A DNA stretch of 11,582 bases from Accumulibacter sp. (GCA_031274075.1 JAISQQ010000178.1:1-11582); one strand, 5' to 3'; shown: positions 5,943 through 11,582, numbered from the stretch's first letter. The notes: generated by a model from the sequence alone, not told the origin. A program made the numbers and translations.

Positions 5943-7344
5943 CCCAGGTGTCCTTGGTGCCGCCGCCCTGCGACGAGTTCACCACCAGCGAGCCGTCGCG
6001 CAGCGCGACGCGCGTCAGGCCGCCGGGCACCATCTCGATGTGCTTGCCGGAGAGAACGAAGGGACGCAGGTCGACGTGGCGCGGCGCGACGCCCGATTCG
6101 ACGAAGGTGGGACAGTTGGACAGCGCCAGCGTCGGCTGGGCGACGTATTTTTCCGGCTCGGCGACGATGCGCCGGTGGAAGGTCTCGATCTCTTCGCGCG
6201 TCGAGCTTGGGCCGACGAGCATGCCGTAGCCGCCGGCGCCGTGGACTTCCTTGACCACCAGTTCGGGCAGGTGTCCGAGCACGTAGGCCCGATCCTCGGG
6301 TTTCCTCAGCAGGTAGGTCGGCACGTTGTTGAGGATCGGTTCCTCGCCCAGGTAGAAGCGGATCATCTCCGGCACGTAGGGGTAGATCGACTTGTCGTCG
6401 GCGACGCCGGCGCCGATGGCGTTGGCCAGGGTCACGCGCCCGGCGCGGTAGGCGGCGAGCAAGCCGGGGACGCCGAGCATCGAATCCTTGCGGAAGGCCA
6501 GCGGATCGAGGAAATCGTCGTCGAGACGGCGGTAGATCACATCGACGCGCCGGGGGCCTTGCGTGGTGCGCATATAGACGGCGTCGTCCTCGACGAACAG
6601 GTCGCGTCCCTCGACGAGTTCGACGCCCATCTGCTGCGCCAGGAAAGTGTGCTCGAAATAGGCGCTGTTGTAGGCGCCCGGCGTAAGGCAGACCACGGTC
6701 GGATCCTCGACGCCGCGCGGCGCGACGGTGCGCAGGTTCTCCAGCAGCAGGTCCGGGTAATGCTGCACCGGAGCGATCTTGTGGCGCGAAAAGAGCTCGG
6801 GAAAAAGCCGCATCATCATCTTGCGGTCTTCGATCATGTAGGACACGCCCGACGGAACGCGCAGGTTGTCCTCCAGCACGTAATACTCCCCCGCTCCGGC
6901 GCGCACCAGGTCGACGCCGGCGATGTGCGCGTAGATGCCGGCGGCGACATCCACGCCCTTCATCTCCGGGCGGTACTGGGCGTTCTCGATCACCTGCTCG
7001 CGCGGAACGCGCCCGGCGGCGAGGATCTCCTGGTCGTGGTAGATGTCGCGCAGGAAGGCGTTGAGCGCCTTGACCCGCTGGCGCAAGCCCTCCTGGAGTT
7101 GCCGCCATTCGTCGCCGGGAATGATGCGCGGGATGATGTCGAAGGGAATCAGGCGTTCCTTGCCGGCCTCCTCGCCATAGACGGCGAAGGTGATTCCCTC
7201 GCGATGGAAAGCGAGGTCGGCCTCGGCCCGCTTGCGCGCGATGATCTCCTCCCGCGTCCCCGCCAGCCAGTCGGCATAGGCTCCGTAATGCGGCCGCACC
7301 GCGCCGTCCGTATCGTGCATTTCATTGAAGAATGTCGGTTTCAT
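5929..7344 (-). CDS. Circularly permuted ATP-grasp protein (DUF404/DUF407)
   Basis: The product has 471 residues, without signal peptide. It starts MKPTFFNEMHDTDGAVRPHY, the usual start of this family. Characteristic segments follow in order: YYVLEDNLRVPSGVSYMIED (about 154-173), LTPGAYNSAYFEHTFLA (220-236), IYRRLDDDFLDP (270-281), LANAIGAGVADDKSIYPYVP (306-325), KEVHGAGGYGMLVGP (365-379) and HVDLRPFVL (423-431). ATP-grasp enzymes activate a carboxylate with ATP and join it to an amine; this permuted group is inferred to be a peptide ligase whose substrate is unknown. The start was placed at 7344 because of family length and GGGAG upstream; an in-frame ATG at 7398 lacks a ribosome binding site and would sit only about 18 bases from the predicted transcription start. 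It heads an operon with the alpha-E gene and is preceded by a sigma-54-like promoter. Confidence 0.93.
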   Translation of the reverse strand: MKPTFFNEMHDTDGAVRPHYGAYADWLAGTREEIIARKRAEADLAFHREGITFAVYGEEAGKERLIPFDIIPRIIPGDEWRQLQEGLRQRVKALNAFLRDIYHDQEILAAGRVPREQVIENAQYRPEMKGVDVAAGIYAHIAGVDLVRAGAGEYYVLEDNLRVPSGVSYMIEDRKMMMRLFPELFSRHKIAPVQHYPDLLLENLRTVAPRGVEDPTVVCLTPGAYNSAYFEHTFLAQQMGVELVEGRDLFVEDDAVYMRTTQGPRRVDVIYRRLDDDFLDPLAFRKDSMLGVPGLLAAYRAGRVTLANAIGAGVADDKSIYPYVPEMIRFYLGEEPILNNVPTYLLRKPEDRAYVLGHLPELVVKEVHGAGGYGMLVGPSSTREEIETFHRRIVAEPEKYVAQPTLALSNCPTFVESGVAPRHVDLRPFVLSGKHIEMVPGGLTRVALRDGSLVVNSSQGGGTKDTWVLED

Positions 7345-7426
7345 CGTAACCAGCTCCCGTTTGGTCCCCCGCCCTCCACGGCGCGGGTTCCCGATCATGG
7401 CCGCAGCCTCGCCTCACGACCAGAGC

Positions 7427-7442
7427 AGCAGGAAGCGTGCCA
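7427..7442 (-). promoter_or_regulatory. Sigma-54 (-24/-12) promoter of the ATP-grasp/alpha-E operon
   Basis: On the minus strand the site reads TGGCACGCTTCCTGCT. Against the sigma-54 consensus TGGCACR-N4-TTGCW it differs at one base only, with GG (-24) and GC (-12) at the right spacing. Transcription would start near 7416, about 72 bases before the ATG at 7344. Sigma-54 promoters need an enhancer-binding activator; a candidate site lies about 60 bases upstream. This is a pattern match by eye, but a close one. Confidence 0.7.
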
Positions 7443-7493
7443 GCCGAACAAACCCACGAAAAGCCGGGATTGGGCGGCCGGCCCGCATCCCGG

Positions 7494-7510
7494 CGCACCA
7501 TTTTGGGGCG
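7494..7510. promoter_or_regulatory. NtrC-like binding site
   Basis: The dyad CGCACC-N5-GGGGCG (7494-7499 and 7505-7510) matches the NtrC consensus TGCACC-N5-GGTGCA at 9 of 12 positions, and its spacer ATTTT is AT-rich as usual. Its centre is about 86 bases upstream of the predicted start of transcription. A weaker half site (TGAACC) lies at 7515-7520. If real, the ATP-grasp operon would respond to nitrogen limitation. Confidence 0.45.
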
Positions 7511-7601
7511 ACGATGAACCAAAATCGACGGCGCGGACGGGTGCTTTTGGCGCGTTCCTGGATGAAATAGTGATACATTCAGCGGCGATGTCCAGCCTAC
7601 A

Positions 7602-7686
7602 GGGGTTGCGGGCGAGCGAAGCGAACCCCGGCATCGAAGGATTGACGGGCTTTGTGTTGGGGTTTGCTTTGCTCACCCCAATCTAT
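7602..7686. repeat. GAGCGAAGCGAACCCC repeat, copy 1
   Basis: This copy contains GAGCGAAGCGAACCCC (7613-7628), a middle with GGGCTTTGTGTTGGGG, and a right arm ending CTCACCCCA at 7680. It has the same order and orientation as the copies at 10476-10558 and 10832-10913. Its left end is degraded. It lies between the ATP-grasp promoter and the lower-GC module. Confidence 0.8.
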
Positions 7687-7691
7687 ACGGT

Positions 7692-7806
7692 TGGATAAGC
7701 CGCGCAGCGGCGCAACCCGACATTCGTCCGTCCGCTCCCCCGGTGCGAAGCGCCACTTGGCTTGATGAACGATCGTCGGGTTGCGCTTCGCCTACCCAAG
7801 CTACAG
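7692..7806. repeat. Second palindromic repeat, GCGCAACCCGAC arms
   Basis: The arms 7710-7721 and 7775-7786 are perfectly complementary over 12 bases (GCGCAACCCGAC and GTCGGGTTGCGC). The interior contains short runs such as GGTGCGAAGCGCC. It directly follows the copy of the GAGCGAAGCGAACCCC repeat. The stretch 7807-7952 beyond it shows GTCTGTCCCC near 7852 and a 17-base motif (GCGGCGCGTTGCGCCGT, near 7881) shared with 531-547; no gene was seen there. Confidence 0.7.
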
Positions 7807-7952
7807 TTCTGAATGAGAGGGAAAGAATGGATGGAAAGGAAATTAATCGTGGTCTGTCCCCTATTATTTCCCTATTGAATCATGCGGCGCGTTGCGCCGT
7901 GAAAAAGATCGGCCGCTACGGCGCGGGAGGTGATCCGACGGAACGGATATCC

Positions 7953-8855
7953 TTATATTTCTTCATACGTGGAACGCAACATCTGGATATAGGGCTGTAC
8001 GGCGTCCGCGCAACGCTGCCCGGCGTCTGATGGAGAAAGTTCATCGATGGCCTTGCCAAAAATTTCCATGCCGACAAACCGTACTCCTCCTGTAGCGACA
8101 GTTTGCACCATACGACCGATATCCAGCACTCCCCCACCGGGAAAACAACGAAATCGCCCTTCTGCATAAAGAGAAACACCCGCGGATGCGGCAGGCGCAT
8201 CCGCAATCTGTAGATAACGGATATATTCCGCCGGTATGGAAGCCAGAAGCCGCATATCTCGCTCGAAATCATTCGAGCCTTTTTGCAAGTGCCAGGTATC
8301 AATGAGAATGCGGCCATTTGGCCGTTCGGCCTGGCGAATGATTTCCCAGGCGGAAGGAAGATCAGGGATTCCCCAAAAGGACACAAATTCCAGATCCACA
8401 TCGATATGCCGTTCAGCGGCGGCATCACAGAAATCGGCGAATGCTTTCACCAGCACATCGAGCGGCAAGGCTCCCTGCTCAAAAGCGCCTGCTATAAGCA
8501 TGGACTGAAGGCCCAGGCTTTTCGCCATGTCGAGGCATTGCCGGGCTGAAAAAGCAAAACGCGCTTGAATGCCGGGTGGCGCACTGGCTGGACAGTGTAT
8601 GGGAGCCCAGCTTGATACTCCATCCATCTGCATGATTTTGATATTCTTTTCTTGAGCCTCGGCAAGGATATCGTCTACGCAGCGCCCTGACTGGAGCAAT
8701 CGATGAATCGCCAGCGGACTGATCGCCATAGTGTTGAAGCCGCCGCTTGCGGCGGTCTCAACAAGCACAGTAAAGTCCCTGTCTCCCAAACTTCCCGGCC
8801 AGAACATCTTTTCCGCCGCACGCTTTCCGGCGTCAGGTATGATCGGCTGCTTCAT
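7953..8855 (-). CDS. Sugar phosphate isomerase/epimerase-like TIM-barrel protein
   Basis: The product has 300 residues, soluble and without signal peptide. It has the pattern of the xylose-isomerase-like TIM barrel (AP endonuclease 2 family). Candidate divalent-metal ligands are Glu156 in VDLEFVSFWG, Asp186 with His189 in LIDTWHLQKGSND, and Glu264 in VGMEIFGKAID. The strand that often supplies a third-site His reads YLQIADAP, with Gln216 and Asp219. Members isomerise or epimerise sugars and cyclitols or dehydrate shikimate-type compounds; the substrate cannot be read here. It lies 62 bases downstream of the SDR gene on the same strand and probably shares its promoter, so a joint catabolic path on a polyol, cyclitol or similar compound is inferred. 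The ribosome binding site is weak (GGGATAA). GC content is visibly lower than in the genes to its left. Confidence 0.82.
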   Translation of the reverse strand: MKQPIIPDAGKRAAEKMFWPGSLGDRDFTVLVETAASGGFNTMAISPLAIHRLLQSGRCVDDILAEAQEKNIKIMQMDGVSSWAPIHCPASAPPGIQARFAFSARQCLDMAKSLGLQSMLIAGAFEQGALPLDVLVKAFADFCDAAAERHIDVDLEFVSFWGIPDLPSAWEIIRQAERPNGRILIDTWHLQKGSNDFERDMRLLASIPAEYIRYLQIADAPAASAGVSLYAEGRFRCFPGGGVLDIGRMVQTVATGGVRFVGMEIFGKAIDELSPSDAGQRCADAVQPYIQMLRSTYEEI

Positions 8856-8917
8856 GCTTATCCCGCGTGTATTGGCGTCAAGATTTCTTTTTCAATTCGT
8901 TTTTGTCCATCGGCGCG

Positions 8918-9718
8918 TCAATGCACGGAACGTATCGCGCCGCCATCGACGCTTACCACCGTGCCGCTGATATAGGCGGCCAACGGGCTGGCAAGAAAAA
9001 CCACCGCGGCGGCGATCTCTTCCGGCGTTCCCAGGCGACCTTGGTCGTTGGGCACCATGTCGTGCAGCGTGCCGCGCTCGATTTCTTCCCAACTTTCTCC
9101 CCAGCCGAAACGCGGCGCCACGGTTCGCAGCAATTTTTCGACATTTCCCACACGAATTGCCCCCGGCGCGACCGCGTTGGAGGTAATCCCGGTTCCCGCC
9201 AATTCCCGCGCCAGCGAAACCGCCAGATTGTGGCGAGCCGCCAGGGATGCGTTGTAATCCGGCTGAGGAGGCGCCGGCTGCAAGGCCAATCCGCCGCCGA
9301 TCTGGATTATCCTGCCCCAACGGCGTTCACGCATCCCCGGCAACAAGCGGTGGAGCATCCTGACTCCTGACAGCACATTGGTCTGATAGGTCGCCATCCA
9401 TTGTTCAATGCTGGTTTCCATCCAGGCATGATGGTGGTATTCGCCCGCATTATTCACCAATATGTCAATACGGCCTCCTTCCAAGGCTTCCCTTGCAACC
9501 TTGTCCGCCCCCGAATCCGTGGACAGGTCGCCGAGTGTTACCTCCGCGTTGCCGCCCTTGGCCCTGATCTCCTCGGCCACGGCCATCGCGCGTTTCTCGT
9601 TGCGGCCATGCACGACCATCGATGCTCCTTCCGCCGCGAACAATCTGGCGATAGCCGCTCCGATACCTGAGCTTGAGCCGGTAATCAGGGCGCGCTTTTC
9701 CTTCAGTTGCAAGTCCAT
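8918..9718 (-). CDS. SDR family protein with altered catalytic site
   Basis: The product has 266 residues with a Rossmann fold. TGSSSGIG (14-21) is the cofactor-binding glycine motif, NNAG (89-92) stabilises the sheet, and Asn114 in QTNVLSG is the catalytic Asn. VAPGAI follows at about 183-188, and the end SGTVVSVDGGA is typical of SDRs. The catalytic region is odd: Tyr155 is present in DYNASLAARHN, but position 142, thirteen before Tyr, is Gly in IGGGLA instead of Ser, and position 159, four after Tyr, is Leu (codon CTG) instead of Lys. A normal oxidoreductase role is therefore uncertain, although the cofactor site looks intact. Arg38-39 region HGRN suggests NADP(H) preference. The start has AGGAG seven bases upstream. 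It is the first gene of an operon with the TIM-barrel gene and diverges from a tetR-type gene. Confidence 0.88.
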   Translation of the reverse strand: MDLQLKEKRALITGSSSGIGAAIARLFAAEGASMVVHGRNEKRAMAVAEEIRAKGGNAEVTLGDLSTDSGADKVAREALEGGRIDILVNNAGEYHHHAWMETSIEQWMATYQTNVLSGVRMLHRLLPGMRERRWGRIIQIGGGLALQPAPPQPDYNASLAARHNLAVSLARELAGTGITSNAVAPGAIRVGNVEKLLRTVAPRFGWGESWEEIERGTLHDMVPNDQGRLGTPEEIAAAVVFLASPLAAYISGTVVSVDGGAIRSVH

Positions 9719-9749
9719 GAGTTTTCTCCTGTCGGGTAAATCCGGGATG

Positions 9750-9778
9750 TTGCCTTTCCATATCTAGAAATGTAGACT
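9750..9778 (+). promoter_or_regulatory. Candidate sigma-70 promoter of the tetR-type gene
   Basis: Plus-strand TTGCCT (9750-9755), 17-base spacer, TAGACT (9773-9778). Both hexamers match consensus at four of six positions. Both operator-like dyads lie at or just after the -10, which would allow autorepression. Confidence 0.35.
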
Positions 9779-9789
9779 GAATTATTCAA
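9761..9789 (-). promoter_or_regulatory. Candidate sigma-70 promoter of the SDR/TIM-barrel operon
   Basis: Minus-strand -35 TTGAAT (9784-9789), 17-base spacer, -10 TAGATA (9761-9766). The match is moderate. The -10 overlaps the upstream operator-like dyad, as expected for repression by the divergent TetR-type protein. Confidence 0.45.
9762..9777. promoter_or_regulatory. TetR-type operator 1 (imperfect dyad)
   Basis: The sequence ATCTAGAAATGTAGAC has the right half site GTAGAC and a left half TCTA that matches the other operator at four of six positions. Its centre is 31 bases, about three helical turns, from that of operator 2. Confidence 0.55.
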
Positions 9790-9792
9790 TAT

Positions 9793-9808
9793 GTCTACAT
9801 CCGTAGAC
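9793..9808. promoter_or_regulatory. TetR-type operator 2 (perfect dyad)
   Basis: The sequence GTCTACATCCGTAGAC is a perfect 6-4-6 inverted repeat in the 103-base region between the divergent SDR and tetR-type genes. Placement 13 bases before the regulator's start and repetition of its half site in operator 1 make it the best candidate binding site. Confidence 0.68.
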
Positions 9809-9821
9809 TAGGAAAACCACA

Positions 9822-10457
9822 ATGACCAGAAAAATTGGCGGCCCGCGAAATTCGCCCCGTTCCGGCAAAATGCCCGAGCCGCGCCGCAGCGGCGCGGCAA
9901 CGCGGCAGGCGATTCTGGAATCGGCCTTGGCCGCGTTTACCCGTGCCGGCTACGATGGCGCCGGAGTACGCGAAATAGTGCAGGGAGCGGGAGTTACCGC
10001 GATGATGGTGAATCGCTATTTCGGTTCCAAGGAACGACTCTTTACGGAAGCTGTGGAATTGGCCTTCACGCGGAAGGGGATATTGACGGAAAATCTCATT
10101 GTGGATGATGACGATCCCGCATTGTTTTGCAGGCGTTTTGCCGAAACCCTGGTAAATCGGACAGCGCCGGGATCGGCCATATTGAGCGGCTTTCCTTTAT
10201 TGCTGCGTTCCGTGTCCAATGAGCGGGCCACGGCCATATTACGGGACAAAATCGATCGGCATTTTACCCAGCCGTTGGCGGCCATGCTGCCTGGCGTCGA
10301 GGCCGACGAACGGGCTGGATTGCTGCTTTCCCTGATTGCCGGCGTGCAGGTCATGCGGCAGATTATCGAAAGCCCGGCACTGGCTGGAGCCGATTCAATC
10401 AAACTATCCAGTTATCTTGCCAAGATCATTCAGTGTCTGATCATGAAAAAAGAGTAG
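9822..10457 (+). CDS. TetR/AcrR family transcriptional regulator
   Basis: The product has 211 residues. An N-terminal helix-turn-helix domain at about 25-72 carries the family pattern RQAILESALAAFTRAGYDGAGV, then EIVQGAGVTAMMVNRYFGSKERLF. The rest is the helical ligand-binding and dimer domain. Residues 1-22 form a basic extension rich in Arg, Pro and Gly. Such proteins mostly repress the adjacent divergent gene until a small molecule binds, so the SDR/TIM-barrel operon and itself are the expected targets, and the dyads in the shared promoter fit this. The ligand is unknown but may be a substrate of that pathway. AGGA about eight bases upstream serves as a weak ribosome binding site. Base composition matches the neighbouring minus-strand genes, and differs from the GC-rich genes further left. 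Confidence 0.92.
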   Translation: MTRKIGGPRNSPRSGKMPEPRRSGAATRQAILESALAAFTRAGYDGAGVREIVQGAGVTAMMVNRYFGSKERLFTEAVELAFTRKGILTENLIVDDDDPALFCRRFAETLVNRTAPGSAILSGFPLLLRSVSNERATAILRDKIDRHFTQPLAAMLPGVEADERAGLLLSLIAGVQVMRQIIESPALAGADSIKLSSYLAKIIQCLIMKKE

Positions 10458-10475
10458 AGCGCAAGGCCGTATATA

Positions 10476-10558
10476 TAGCTTGGGGTGAGCGAAGCGAACC
10501 CCAACATCGGATGATCGATGGGCTTTGTGTTGGGGTTCGTTTCGCTCACCCCAAGCTA
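10476..10558. repeat. GAGCGAAGCGAACCCC repeat, copy 2
   Basis: The arms 10476-10506 and 10528-10558 are 31 bases long with a single mismatch, and the loop is 21 bases. The stem starts TAGCTTGGGG. It lies 18 bases after the tetR stop codon and could end that transcript, but there is no T-run, so a classical terminator is not supported. Confidence 0.9.
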
Positions 10559-10640
10559 CGCGGGTTTGCCAGATGTCGGATGTCAGGTATCAGGTATCAG
10601 TGATTCATGCGGCGGCTTCGCCGCCGGAAGTTGACGAATG

Positions 10641-10698
10641 GATTCCGGCTTTCGCCGGAATGACGGTGAATTGGATTTTGGCCTGCGATGGAATGACG
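10641..10698. repeat. GGATTCCGGC...GGAATGACG repeat, two tandem copies
   Basis: The first copy (10641-10666) has a perfect 8-4-8 hairpin, ATTCCGGC-tttc-GCCGGAAT (10642-10661), followed by GACGG. A degraded copy (10673-10698) keeps GGATTTTGGC and GGAATGACG. This is the short repeat type, with a GCGAAAGC-like centre, found in many proteobacteria. Upstream at 10583-10600 there is a small direct repeat, TCAGGTATCAGGTATCAG. Confidence 0.75.
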
Positions 10699-10729
10699 GG
10701 GTGGTATCGGAGAACCTGTTTGCGGGTTT

Positions 10730-10815
10730 CTCTGGGAGCGCGGGGCACCAGCCCCGCAACAGCGGCGGTCGTGTCATGGTGGCTGTTGCGGGGCGGAAGC
10801 CCCGCGCTCCCAGAG
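10730..10815. repeat. Palindromic repeat, CTCTGGGAGCGCGGGGC family, best copy
   Basis: Arms 10730-10762 and 10783-10815 pair over 33 bases with 3 mismatches. Each arm also folds alone: GCGGGGC-acca-GCCCCGC on the left, GCGGGGC-ggaa-GCCCCGC on the right. The element can thus form one long hairpin or a four-way structure. Related copies lie at 628-708 and 1431-1601. Confidence 0.9.
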
Positions 10816-10831
10816 GTGGCTCGGAGTCGCA

Positions 10832-10913
10832 TAGCTTGGGGTAAGCGAAGCGAACCCCAATATCGAATGATCGATGGGCTTTGCGTTGGGGTTCGCTTCG
10901 CTCATCCACCTAT
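10832..10913. repeat. GAGCGAAGCGAACCCC repeat, copy 3
   Basis: The left arm (10832-10862) starts TAGCTTGGGGTAAGCGAAGC; the right arm (10884-10913) contains GTTGGGGTTCGCTTCGCTCA. The loop keeps ATGATCGATGGGCTTTG as in copy 2. The outer end of the right arm has diverged. It lies about 270 bases from copy 2, in the same orientation. Confidence 0.85.
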
Positions 10914-10979
10914 GCGGCTGTTTCCGCGCAGGCTGAACACCATGCTATATTTCGCGCTTTCATCGCCGTAATAAACACC

Positions 10980-11582
10980 ATGCGCAACGCAACGCGACGC
11001 AACCGCAACATCGGCACCGTCAAACAGGGGCACGGGCAGAACAACCGCATGCGCATTGCCGAGCCGTATTTTTCCGTGGGCGACTGGCGCTCTCATACCG
11101 AACGGCTGACGCATTACAAAAAATTCGTCCGCGCCGTGCAAGGGCATGAATTCACCTTTGTGGTGGAGAAAACGCGGGCAGGTTGTTGCCACGCGTGTTC
11201 GATCGAGGACGTGGTTTTCATGCTGGAACAGATTCCCGCCGCGGATTATGGCGATCTGCGCCTGATCGTTTTCCGCCAGCCCAAGCACAAGGAAGGTATC
11301 TTGTCGCCCGTCTGGGGGTGGCTATGTTACGAATACCAATTCGAGAATACATGCGCACCTGCCGTGATTCTTGAAGCGTTCAATCTGGCGGAATATTTAA
11401 CCCACTCCCGGAAACTGAGCATCGATGCGCGGGACGAATTTGACCGGCTGCAACAGGACGGCCATGTATTCATTGCCGATCGACGCGGCTACCGGGCCAA
11501 ATTGACACGCGAAACCGTGCGCGCCACGCAACTCTACCGCACCCTGCCGCACGAATTCGGCCATTACGTGCACTACCGGCAA
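10980..11582 (+). CDS. Unrecognised protein with HExxH motif, 3' end beyond window
   Basis: The frame is open for 201 codons to the right edge. The first codons encode a polar, Asn/Arg-rich stretch of 23 residues, then MRIAEPYFSVGDW, so the Met at 11049 is an alternative start; neither has a clear ribosome binding site. There is no signal peptide or membrane segment. A Cys/His cluster, GCCHACSIEDVV (Cys69, Cys70, His71, Cys73), is followed by LRLIVFRQPKHKEGILSPVWGWL. The visible part ends in LPHEFGHYVHYRQ, where His191-Glu192-x-x-His195 is the zinc-binding motif of gluzincin-type metallopeptidases and related proteins. The third ligand would lie beyond the edge. The sequence is coherent and codon use looks normal, so this is a real gene. 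It resembles uncharacterised proteobacterial proteins as far as can be judged; a toxin, host-takeover or stress role cannot be read from it. Confidence 0.75.
   Translation, partial: MRNATRRNRNIGTVKQGHGQNNRMRIAEPYFSVGDWRSHTERLTHYKKFVRAVQGHEFTFVVEKTRAGCCHACSIEDVVFMLEQIPAADYGDLRLIVFRQPKHKEGILSPVWGWLCYEYQFENTCAPAVILEAFNLAEYLTHSRKLSIDARDEFDRLQQDGHVFIADRRGYRAKLTRETVRATQLYRTLPHEFGHYVHYRQ

Noticed and set aside
5099..7108. 669-codon minus-strand frame overlapping the ATP-grasp and alpha-E genes
   Set aside because: It is an out-of-frame reading of both real genes and is extremely rich in Arg and Pro.
5320..7698. 792-codon open frame on the plus strand opposite the ATP-grasp and alpha-E genes
   Set aside because: The opposite strand encodes two well-recognised protein families with good starts. 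The plus-strand product has no recognisable domain.
7743..8030. Small plus-strand frame of 95 codons
   Set aside because: It begins in a palindromic repeat, crosses the 3' end of the isomerase-like gene on the other strand, and has no family likeness.
10476..10913. Possible CRISPR array, because of repeated similar units
   Set aside because: The copies are few, long, palindromic and unevenly spaced, with unrelated repeats between them. No uniform spacers or cas genes are present.
10946..10951. TATATT as -10 box of the HExxH gene
   Set aside because: There is no acceptable -35 hexamer at 16-18 bases upstream, so a promoter is not supported.
10902..11288. Minus-strand frame opposite the HExxH gene
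   Set aside because: The plus-strand frame runs through the whole region to the window edge and carries coherent motifs; the minus-strand product ends in repeat DNA.

Overview
The window is GC-rich bacterial DNA with the gene content of a proteobacterium. A PssA-type phosphatidylserine synthase, an exosortase system, a sigma-54-like promoter and many dispersed palindromic repeats would fit a betaproteobacterium of Rhodocyclales type or a similar gammaproteobacterium. That placement is inference. No rRNA, tRNA, transposase or CRISPR array was seen.

Layout. (1) 1-326, plus strand: the 3' end of pssA. (2) 327-838: a gene-free stretch of nested inverted repeats between convergent genes. (3) 839-4711, minus strand: a three-gene exosortase cassette. 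Transcription runs from a VIT/von Willebrand A protein with a PEP-CTERM-like tail, to an exosortase that overlaps it by 4 bases (ATGA), to a small EpsI-like protein. A palindromic repeat lies between the last two genes and encodes the last 41 residues of the exosortase. (4) 4712-4923: a purine/pyrimidine-biased inverted repeat. (5) 4924-7344, minus strand: an alpha-E (DUF403) gene and a circularly permuted ATP-grasp gene, the usual pair of a peptide-ligase-type operon. Upstream lies a very good sigma-54 promoter match and an NtrC-like dyad. (6) 7345-7952: the promoter region and two further palindromic repeats. (7) 7953-10457: a lower-GC module with a TIM-barrel isomerase/epimerase-like gene and an SDR gene on the minus strand, diverging from a tetR-type gene. 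The shared promoter region carries two operator-like dyads. (8) 10458-10979: four kinds of repeat. (9) 10980 to the end, plus strand: the start of an unrecognised protein with an HExxH motif, cut by the window edge.

How the genes work together. The VIT/vWA protein is probably exported, processed and anchored by its adjacent exosortase, with the EpsI-like protein as accessory factor. The ATP-grasp and alpha-E proteins probably form or modify a peptide-like product, perhaps under nitrogen control. The TetR-type protein probably represses itself and the SDR/TIM-barrel operon, which looks like an acquired catabolic module because it is lower in GC and lies between copies of one repeat family.

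The clearest oddities are the repeat-encoded C-termini of the exosortase and alpha-E protein, an SDR that lacks two catalytic residues, and the sigma-54/NtrC-like arrangement in front of the ATP-grasp operon.
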